A program made the position numbers and the translations under genes. This document shows positions 7,441 through 13,450 of a stretch of DNA of 29,503 bases, one piece after another; position 1 is the stretch's first letter, and every line of letters starts with the position of its first letter. Below the pieces are notes generated by a model. It was not told where the DNA came from. It saw only the letters and a program-made list of their open reading frames with translations, and made no database searches. The DNA lies in the NCBI RefSeq assembly GCF_002423035.1, contig NZ_DIUM01000009.1, positions 1 through 29,503 of the forward strand, read 5' to 3'. The stretch is from Thiocapsa sp. UBA6158 (GTDB taxonomy: Bacteria > Pseudomonadota > Gammaproteobacteria > Chromatiales > Chromatiaceae).

Positions 7441-8240
7441 ACCTCGTCGGTCCAGACCTTGAAGCTCTTCAACACGTTCGGCCCGAAGGCATTGCTGATG
7501 GCGACATCGGCCGCGTCTCGGCCCTGCGCGATCAGGATTCGACCGATGCGCGGGATCTTGTTGCGCGGATCGAAGGTGTGCCAGTGCCCGCCGAGATAGA
7601 CCTCCATCCAGGCCGAGAAGTCCATCGGGTCCGGCGAGGCGGGCACCCCTATATCGCCGAGATAGCCAGTGCAGTAGCGCGCCGGGATATTCATGCAACG
7701 ACAGAAGGCGATCGCCAGATGGGTGTAGTCGCGGCAAACACCCTGGCGCTCGTTGTAGGCCTCGAGCGCGGTCTTGGTCGAGCGCGCATGCTGATATCCA
7801 AACTCGATATGATTATGGACGTAATCGCAGATCGCCTGCACGCGCACCCAACCGGGAGGTGTCCGGGAGAAGAGCTTCCACGCGATCTCGGAGAGTCGAT
7901 CGGTCTCGCAATAGCGACTTCCCAGCAGATAGACCAAGGTCTCCGCGGGCAGCTCCTCGACTGCATGTTGCATCGCGTCCGCGTGAATCGGGTCCGGAAG
8001 GCCGTTGTCCATCATGAGTGCATCGGTGGAGATGCTGATCTCGCCCGCGGGCGCCACGATGCGACTGCACCAGTTGCCGAAACCGTCGCGATAGGCGGTC
8101 ATGGGAACCGACGGGCGGGTGACGATGTGGTCGGCACGAATCATATCGGAAACCCTGCTGAAGTGGACGTTCAGCGTCAGGATCATGGGTGTCGGCTGTG
8201 GACACTCGAAGATCATCTCGTATCCGATCCGGATCTGCAT
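7437..8240 (-). CDS. Transglutaminase-like cysteine protease-fold protein
   Basis: A 267-residue protein of the bacterial transglutaminase-like superfamily. An N-terminal beta domain (about 1-80) is followed by the core: EAYNERQGVCRDYTHLAIAF with the nucleophile C169, and MDFSAWMEVYLGGHWHTFDPRN with the acidic residue D224. At the position where the catalytic His normally stands (D-x-HAW) this protein has Ser209, so the classical Cys-His-Asp triad is incomplete. Related bacterial proteins with DFSAW do exist as far as I recall, and His221 or His174 could substitute. No signal peptide is seen, so a cytoplasmic site is likely. It is the first gene of a coupled pair with the amidohydrolase (ATGA overlap); such pairs suggest a peptide- or amide-processing pathway. 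Confidence 0.8.
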   Translation of the reverse strand: MQIRIGYEMIFECPQPTPMILTLNVHFSRVSDMIRADHIVTRPSVPMTAYRDGFGNWCSRIVAPAGEISISTDALMMDNGLPDPIHADAMQHAVEELPAETLVYLLGSRYCETDRLSEIAWKLFSRTPPGWVRVQAICDYVHNHIEFGYQHARSTKTALEAYNERQGVCRDYTHLAIAFCRCMNIPARYCTGYLGDIGVPASPDPMDFSAWMEVYLGGHWHTFDPRNKIPRIGRILIAQGRDAADVAISNAFGPNVLKSFKVWTDEV

Positions 8241-8309
8241 CCCGAACCTCCCGTAGGCATGGAGCCCGTCAAGGCGTATGGATGGCGGCCTTCATTCGTC
8301 GCCGATGAC

Positions 8310-8322
8310 TCAAACCGCGCCC
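8310..8322 (+). repeat. AAACCGCGYCC repeat copy
   Basis: TCAAACCGCGCCC. It overlaps a 6-bp hairpin, CCGCGC-CCA-GCGCGG, at 8315-8329. Same motif as at 8418-8430 and, reversed, at 23991-24003. Confidence 0.45.
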
Positions 8323-8388
8323 AGCGCGGTATGCGATGTTTTCGGATGGGATCGGCCCCGGCAGACTTGGCGAGCGTTGGAGCCGGCG

Positions 8389-8430
8389 CAGTTTAAGAAA
8401 TTAAAACATAGATCATTCTAAACCGCGTCC
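8389..8430 (+). repeat. Palindromic element with AAACCGCGYCC arm
   Basis: Left arm GGCGCAGTTTAA and right arm CTAAACCGCGTCC are imperfect inverted repeats (GGCGCAGTTTA against GGACGCGGTTTA) around a very AT-rich centre of about 20 bases. The left arm motif (reverse complement TTAAACTGC) recurs at 23918-23926. This looks like a small REP/MITE-like element or a paired protein-binding site. Confidence 0.5.
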
Positions 8431-8494
8431 TCGTTAAGGGCCGTGGATGCACCAATCGTCGAACTCCCTCGAAAATCAGTATCTCGCTCCGGAG

Positions 8495-8507
8495 GCGCTT
8501 TAAGCGC
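8495..8507. promoter_or_regulatory. Short perfect palindrome
   Basis: GCGCTT-T-AAGCGC, a 6-bp dyad around one base, in the divergent intergenic region about 185 bases before the RsbW-like gene. A possible operator; no family can be assigned. Confidence 0.3.
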
Positions 8508-8690
8508 ATTCGGGGTATCGATCGTGAGCATAACACCGAAACCGTTCCGCTCGACGGCTCCGCCAAGGCCGATGTCTGCAAGGCAGATTGCTCGCCGGAC
8601 GCGTGCGGTGCGAATGCGACGACCGAGACGACATAGGTTGAAAATCGTTACACTCCTCGCCCATAGCGGTTCGTCGATCAGGGCAAGTCA

Positions 8691-9218
8691 ATGAAGAACA
8701 GGCGTCGCGATGACGGGGCGGTGGGGGTCGGCGAGGCGAGAGTCTCGGATCGGTCCGGCGGCAGCAATCCGGTGAAGGCCGATGCCCGAGTCTTCGACAG
8801 CCGCCTCGAGGCGGCTCATGAGGCGGCGGTCTATGTGCGGGCGTTCTGCGACGGCTTGGGTTTGGGCGAGGTCGATCTCTCGCAGATCGAGCTTTGTGTA
8901 TACGAGGCATTCGTCAACGTCGTAGAGCACGCCTATCACAAGCAACCGGGACACGAGGTGATGGTCATGACCGAGGCCGACGCCGGCGCCTTGCGGGTGC
9001 GTGTCTGTCAGCGTGGTGTGCTGCCGGATGCGGCGCTGGTGGCGTCGATACCGGCCGGTTTCGACGACCTGCCGAGCGGGCTCGAGGTGCTCGATTGCGA
9101 GCCGCGGGGCCGCGGTATCCGGATCATCAAGTCCATGATGTCCGACTGCGAGGTGGAGTCCGACGGGGACACAGCCTGTTTGCTGATGACCAAGTCCCTT
9201 GCTGCGCAAAGGCCCTAG
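8691..9218 (+). CDS. RsbW-like anti-sigma / ATP-binding regulatory protein
   Basis: A 175-residue protein with a GHKL (HATPase_c_2) fold. The N-box helix is clear: ELCVYEAFVNVVEHAY at residues 67-82, with E72, N76 and E79-H80. The G2 loop is RGRGIRII at 139-146. In the G1 box, where the family has D-x-G, the sequence is VCQRG (residues 105-109), so the Asp that contacts the adenine is replaced. ATP binding or kinase activity is therefore uncertain. The first 30 residues are a variable, charged leader. RsbW-type proteins bind a sigma factor or an anti-sigma antagonist; neither partner gene is visible here. The start is supported by AGGG upstream. The gene is convergent with the polysaccharide locus, the two stop codons sharing the bases CTAG. 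Confidence 0.8.
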   Translation: MKNRRRDDGAVGVGEARVSDRSGGSNPVKADARVFDSRLEAAHEAAVYVRAFCDGLGLGEVDLSQIELCVYEAFVNVVEHAYHKQPGHEVMVMTEADAGALRVRVCQRGVLPDAALVASIPAGFDDLPSGLEVLDCEPRGRGIRIIKSMMSDCEVESDGDTACLLMTKSLAAQRP

Positions 9219-10699
9219 TCGAGACCGGGTCGCCGCGGCTGTGGAAGCCAGCTCGCCGGGCGCAGGATGGCGAGCAGACCCCTGAGCAGATAGACGAGAT
9301 CGCGTCCGATGCGTCTCTTTCGTGCGTAAAAGACGTCGCTCATGAGCTTTTCCTCGAAGGGCGCATCCGCAGGAACGTCGAGCTGCGTCGGACCCACGAG
9401 CCCGGCGGGGGCCTGCTCGCGGATCCGCTCCCAATCATCCCGAAGCCCATCCGCTGCCTCGGGCGACAAGGGTGTCACCCCGACCAGCCTCAGATCGCCC
9501 GACACCACGGCCAGCAGACGCGGGAGTGCGCGCAGGATCGGCACGCGCGTGCGCCATTGCCGGGCGACGAAATCTCGGCGTGTGACTTGCCCGAACGCGT
9601 TGATGTCGCGTTTGTTGCCGCGCAGGGTGATCGAATCGAACCAGCCTTGCTCGCGATTCGGCAGTGCGGTCAACGCGGCGATCGGCCACAGCGGAAGCGA
9701 CAGGATCAGCCCCAGGATTCCAAGTAGACGGTGGACGGGGTCGGCGATCCCGCCGCTCAGCGTTGCCTGCTCGAGATCGGCCAAGAGACAGGCATCCGTC
9801 ACCTGAAGGACGGCGCCCGAGTCCACGCGAATCATGGTGTTCGCACGCACGATCGCATTGGTGATCTCCACCAGCTCGCCGACATAGGTGTGCGGCAGGA
9901 TGACACTGGAGTTGATGGTCGCACGCCGATCGACGATCACGTCGTCGCTGATCACGACCTCGCCCGTCAGCTCGGCGTCGGGTGCGATCCGACAGCGGGC
10001 ACCGACCAGGCAAACACCCTGTTTCAGTGAGCGCGGCGAGACGCGCGATCCGCGCCCCAGCGTCAACCCCAAGGCGGCCTGTCGACCCGGAAGGATGAGA
10101 CCGGGCAGGCGTTTCGCGGCCGCATCCAGGTTGACCCGGTGATACTCGGCGAGACTCGGCACGGTGCGCACCTGCTCTGCCGCGACGGGGATCCAGGCGG
10201 TTTGCTGAGCCGCCGCCGCTCGGTCGGTCGGCGGCCACGCGAGCGGGGTCAGGTCGATCGCGCCCTCGCGATGGATCCCGCAGGCCGCGGATACGCCGTC
10301 GGCATCAGCCCAGACTGCATCACCGGGGGTCGTTCGGGCCACGGAGATCCAAGCGGGGACATCGAAGCCGAGGATCAGGTCGCCGCGCAGCGCGACGATG
10401 GATCCATCCAGGCGTGTGCCGAGTCGATCCACTACCGCGGTGGGATCCTCTTCGCCGCGGGTCAGGGTGTAGGTCAGGCGCAGGCCCCAGCGTGTTCCGT
10501 CGCCGATCACCCGCTGGATCTCGTCGGCAAAGGGCGAGACCACGACCAGAATCCGCCGGATACCGGCCTTGGCGAGCGACTCCAGGGCGTGCTCGATCAT
10601 CGGTTTGCCGGCGACCGGCAAGAGCGCGACGCTGGTGCGCTCGGTCAGTGGTGCGAGTTCGGCTCCGAGACGGTCGGCAAAGAGGACGGCCTGGTCCAT
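9215..10699 (-). CDS. Degenerate nucleotidyltransferase / beta-helix / sugar-transferase-like fusion
   Basis: A 494-residue three-part protein. Residues 1-200 resemble sugar-1-phosphate nucleotidyltransferases (LTERTSVALLPVAGKPMIEHALESLAKAGI), but the GxGxR-L signature reads ADRLGAEL and the usual PKALLPV reads SVALLPV. Residues about 205-315 are hexapeptide (left-handed beta-helix) repeats such as VVISDDVIVDRRATINSSVI. Residues about 320-490 resemble the bacterial sugar-transferase domain: a hydrophobic LLGILGLILSLPLWPIAAL, then SGDLRLVGVTPLSP in place of KGDMSLVGPRP. The Asp-Glu-Leu-Pro catalytic box is replaced by RTRVPILRALPRL. Both catalytic parts thus look inactive. Last gene of the polysaccharide locus, 116 bases after the canonical sugar transferase. 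The ATG at 10699 has only a weak ribosome site; GTG at 10708 is an alternative. Confidence 0.75.
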   Translation of the reverse strand: MDQAVLFADRLGAELAPLTERTSVALLPVAGKPMIEHALESLAKAGIRRILVVVSPFADEIQRVIGDGTRWGLRLTYTLTRGEEDPTAVVDRLGTRLDGSIVALRGDLILGFDVPAWISVARTTPGDAVWADADGVSAACGIHREGAIDLTPLAWPPTDRAAAAQQTAWIPVAAEQVRTVPSLAEYHRVNLDAAAKRLPGLILPGRQAALGLTLGRGSRVSPRSLKQGVCLVGARCRIAPDAELTGEVVISDDVIVDRRATINSSVILPHTYVGELVEITNAIVRANTMIRVDSGAVLQVTDACLLADLEQATLSGGIADPVHRLLGILGLILSLPLWPIAALTALPNREQGWFDSITLRGNKRDINAFGQVTRRDFVARQWRTRVPILRALPRLLAVVSGDLRLVGVTPLSPEAADGLRDDWERIREQAPAGLVGPTQLDVPADAPFEEKLMSDVFYARKRRIGRDLVYLLRGLLAILRPASWLPQPRRPGLD

Positions 10700-10815
10700 A
10701 TCGATCACCCAAGAAATAGGATTCGAGAAGCTCTGAAGGGCGTCGGCTGCGACGATCGTCGAGGTCTTCGAGGTCGCGCCGACGTAAGAAGGATGCGTGT
10801 CATGTCCGGGGCTCT

Positions 10816-11559
10816 TTAATAGGCGCCTCGCCCGAACAACACGGCAGGCACCGTCTGCCAGAGGAGTTTGAGGTCGGTCAGCAGCGACTGCGACTCGATA
10901 TAGCGAACATCCAGCTCGACCTGCTCGGGGAAGGGGATATCGGATCGTCCCGAGACCTGCCAGATGCAGGTAATACCGGGCGTGACCTCCAGGCGCCGAC
11001 GGTCGGAGAGCGAATACTCGTCGACCTCCGCCGGTACCGGCGGACGCGGACCGACCAGCGACATGTCCCCCTTGATCACGTTCCACAACTGCGGCAGCTC
11101 GTCGATCGATGCCTTGCGGATGAACCGGCCGATGCGGGTGACGCGCGGGTCACGCTGCATCTTGAAGGTGACTCCGCCGGACATCTCGTTCTCGGCCAGT
11201 AGTTCGGCCTTGCGTGCCTCGGCGTCCATGTACATGGAGCGGAACTTGTACATGGTGAAGATCCTCCCCCAGCGCCCGACGCGTGTCTGCTTAAACAGCG
11301 CCGGACCGGGTGATTCGAGCCGGATGGCCAGCACGAGCAGCCCGAAGATCGGCAACAGCAGGATGAACAAGGGGCCGGCAAGCAGGATATCCAAGGTGCG
11401 CTTGAGCAGATAGGCCGAGCGCACGACCGCCACCCACGCGAGCCGCTTGGCACCGATGCGCAGTCGGATCAACCACGCGGGCTGGCCGGCGCGGCTGTAG
11501 CGGCGCAGCAGCAGCTCTTCCATCGAGGTTTGGCCCGGTCGTTCGTTGCTGCTTTTCAT
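10816..11559 (-). CDS. Polyprenyl-phosphate sugar-1-phosphate transferase (initiating enzyme)
   Basis: A 247-residue membrane enzyme of the bacterial sugar transferase family (WbaP/WcaJ/PssY type) that moves a sugar-1-phosphate from a UDP-sugar to undecaprenyl phosphate, the first step of a repeat unit. Membrane segment at about 52-82 (LLKRTLDILLAGPLF onward), KFRSM at 105-109, the catalytic pair D153-E154 in SIDELPQLWNVIKGDMSLVGPRP, and GITCIWQVSGRSD at 195-207 are all present. It is the short single-domain form without the N-terminal CoA-binding-like or multi-helix region. The ATG at 11559 overlaps the upstream stop (ATGA), so it is coupled to the TagA-type fusion gene. It is the only sugar transferase of the three in this locus with an intact active site. 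Confidence 0.92.
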   Translation of the reverse strand: MKSSNERPGQTSMEELLLRRYSRAGQPAWLIRLRIGAKRLAWVAVVRSAYLLKRTLDILLAGPLFILLLPIFGLLVLAIRLESPGPALFKQTRVGRWGRIFTMYKFRSMYMDAEARKAELLAENEMSGGVTFKMQRDPRVTRIGRFIRKASIDELPQLWNVIKGDMSLVGPRPPVPAEVDEYSLSDRRRLEVTPGITCIWQVSGRSDIPFPEQVELDVRYIESQSLLTDLKLLWQTVPAVLFGRGAY

Positions 11560-12884
11560 AAGGTCTCCCCGCCGCGCGCCTGTCGCCAGACGCGGTAAAG
11601 GAACAAGGGGTTGCCGATCACATAGCGTCGCCACATTCGGCCCGGCTCCTGCATCAGCCGCCAGCTCCATTCGAGTCCGATCTCGCGCATCCACACCGGC
11701 GCCCGGGGGATGCGGCCCGAGTAGAAGTCGAACAGACCGCCGACGCCCATGCGCACCGGCGCTGTCAGGCGCGCATGGTTGCGCGCGAGCCATTTCTCCT
11801 GACGCGGCACACCGAAGGCGACCAGCAGGATCGCGGCGCCCGAGGCGTTGATCCTGTCGACGACGACGTCCTCGTCGGCCGGGTCGAAATAACCGTCTTG
11901 GACCCCGCCGATGCGCAGAGCCGGAAACTGCGCCTGCATGTTGGCCGCCACCGCCTCGGCGATCCCGGGACGCGCGCCGAGCAGAAAGAGTCCGAGGCCC
12001 GTTTGCGCTGCCCGCTCGCACAGCTGCGGGAAGAGGTCGGTGCCGTTGACGTTCGCCTGCAGGGCGACCCCGAGCATCCGACAGCCGATATGGATTCCGA
12101 TCCCGTCGGGCAGGACACGCGCGGCATCGAGCAGGATCCGGCGGTACTCGGCATCGACATAGGCGATGTTCAGACAATCCGGGTTGACGAAGGCCAGCAA
12201 CGCGGGGTCCCCGGCGACGGCGCGAGCCGCGATCCAGTCCACCGCCTCGGGCATGGTGGTGTTGACGATCGGGACACCGAAGAACTCGAGGACGGGCGGT
12301 GTCGGCGCCTCGCCTCCGCCGAGAACCTCCCCGATCAGGGAACGCACCACCAAGCCGACGTCGCCGCGCGCGCTCTGCCCGTAGGCATAATCGCTGTCGA
12401 TCTGTGCCTCGGGCGCATAGGCCACACCGGTACGGCTCTTGAGCCGATAGGGCGAGAAGACGCCCGGGCGCACCGTGAAACGCACTGCCGCCTCGACGCC
12501 GACCCGCGTCGCCTCCTCCGCACTCAGGGGGCGCGGACCGGCGATGGCCATATCGCCGCGGAGGATGTTCAGGAGGACCGCGAGATCTCGTCCCGGTGCC
12601 GTGCCGGTAAACCGCAGACGCTCGAAGGGGACACGGAAGTGTCCGATCAGTGTTTCACGTGCGAAGACCCGACCGGTTCCGGCACGTGCGATCAGGCCCC
12701 GTACCGACAGGAGCGGGGCGAGCAGGATCAGGAGCAGCAGCGCGAGCGTCACGTCGAGTCCGCGCGAGAGGACGGCGCCGATGAGCGTGAGCGGCGGCAA
12801 CAGGGTCCGCAGCCAGAGGGCGCGCCAAGGCCGTTGACGGCGGCCGAGGGGACCCGGGATCTGTAGATCGGGTCTGCGTTTCAT
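11556..12884 (-). CDS. Truncated sugar-transferase domain fused to TagA/WecG/CpsF glycosyltransferase
   Basis: A 442-residue fusion. Residues about 38-185 match a shortened sugar-transferase domain: a hydrophobic stretch (RGLDVTLALLLLILLAPLL) then LLNILRGDMAIAGPRPLSAEE. The KFRSM and DELPQ parts, including the catalytic Asp-Glu, are absent. Residues about 195-440 are a complete GT26 (TagA/WecG) domain: FVNPDCLNIAY, VLPDGIGI with the likely catalytic Asp260, NGTDLFPQLCERA, LLVAFGVPRQEKWL, MGVGGLFDFYSG and the C-terminal arm PVWMREIGLEWSWRLMQEP. GT26 enzymes add ManNAc-type sugars to a lipid-linked acceptor as the second step, so the N-terminal module may anchor it at the membrane next to the initiating enzyme. 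The start at 12884 overlaps the upstream stop (ATGA). Confidence 0.88.
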   Translation of the reverse strand: MKRRPDLQIPGPLGRRQRPWRALWLRTLLPPLTLIGAVLSRGLDVTLALLLLILLAPLLSVRGLIARAGTGRVFARETLIGHFRVPFERLRFTGTAPGRDLAVLLNILRGDMAIAGPRPLSAEEATRVGVEAAVRFTVRPGVFSPYRLKSRTGVAYAPEAQIDSDYAYGQSARGDVGLVVRSLIGEVLGGGEAPTPPVLEFFGVPIVNTTMPEAVDWIAARAVAGDPALLAFVNPDCLNIAYVDAEYRRILLDAARVLPDGIGIHIGCRMLGVALQANVNGTDLFPQLCERAAQTGLGLFLLGARPGIAEAVAANMQAQFPALRIGGVQDGYFDPADEDVVVDRINASGAAILLVAFGVPRQEKWLARNHARLTAPVRMGVGGLFDFYSGRIPRAPVWMREIGLEWSWRLMQEPGRMWRRYVIGNPLFLYRVWRQARGGETL

Positions 12885-13429
12885 GAGGATTCCGACCTCG
12901 GTGTCGATTCGGCGGTCTCGAGACGGCACTCTCGCCGCGGGCTGATGCGCGCCGGTACGCCGACGGCGATGCAGTTGTCGGGGACGTCCTGAATCACCAC
13001 CGCATTGGCCCCGATGGCGACATCGTTGCCGATGCGGATCGGGCCGAGCACCTTGGCACCGGCCCCGATGTCGACCCGATCGCCGATCAGGGGTGCTCCG
13101 CGCACCCCGCGATGACGCAGTCCCACCGTCACCCCGTTGCGTACCACGCAGTCGTCGCCGAAGACGGCATCCCCGCTGATGATGATGCCGCCGAAATGCT
13201 CGATCAGGAAGCGCCGGCCGAGTCGCACTTCGCAGGGCAGATCGATCCCGGTCATGATCTGCGAGAGCACCTTGAGGAGTTTGTAGAGGAACGAAAACGG
13301 CCAGCGCAACACGCGGGGCTCGATCCGGTAGCGCCAGCGCCCGAAGCGATAGACGAGCATGACCCAGAACCCTTGGCGTGCCCAGTCGCGTTCGTAGGTC
13401 TGCCAGTCTTCACGAATGTTCTCGAACAT
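12881..13429 (-). CDS. CysE-like serine acetyltransferase family protein
   Basis: A 182-residue acyltransferase. An N-terminal helical part (MFENIREDWQTYERDW, FWVMLVYRFGRWRY) is followed by a left-handed beta-helix with hexapeptide repeats: IEHFGGIIISGDAVFGDDCVV, VTVGLRHRG, IGDRVDIGAGAKVLGPI and IGANAVVIQDVPDNCIAVGVPARI. His78 in IEHFGG is the likely catalytic base. It resembles the serine O-acetyltransferases found in exopolysaccharide clusters such as EpsC-type genes, rather than the longer housekeeping CysE. O-acetylation of the polysaccharide is the likely job, but true serine acetyltransferase activity is possible. A good GGGAG site precedes the ATG; its stop overlaps the next gene's start. 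Confidence 0.85.
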   Translation of the reverse strand: MFENIREDWQTYERDWARQGFWVMLVYRFGRWRYRIEPRVLRWPFSFLYKLLKVLSQIMTGIDLPCEVRLGRRFLIEHFGGIIISGDAVFGDDCVVRNGVTVGLRHRGVRGAPLIGDRVDIGAGAKVLGPIRIGNDVAIGANAVVIQDVPDNCIAVGVPARISPRRECRLETAESTPRSESS

Positions 13430-13450
13430 CGCGTGCTCCCGACTCGGTGC

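Larger units (their letters stand above)
8241..8690. other. Divergent intergenic region rich in palindromes
   Basis: About 450 bases between the minus-strand transglutaminase pair and the plus-strand RsbW-like gene, so both promoters should lie here. It contains a CCGCGC-CCA-GCGCGG hairpin (8315-8329), two AAACCGCGYCC repeat copies (8310-8322 and 8418-8430), an AT-rich core (8394-8420) and a GCGCTT-T-AAGCGC palindrome (8495-8507). I see no gene. Confidence 0.5.
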
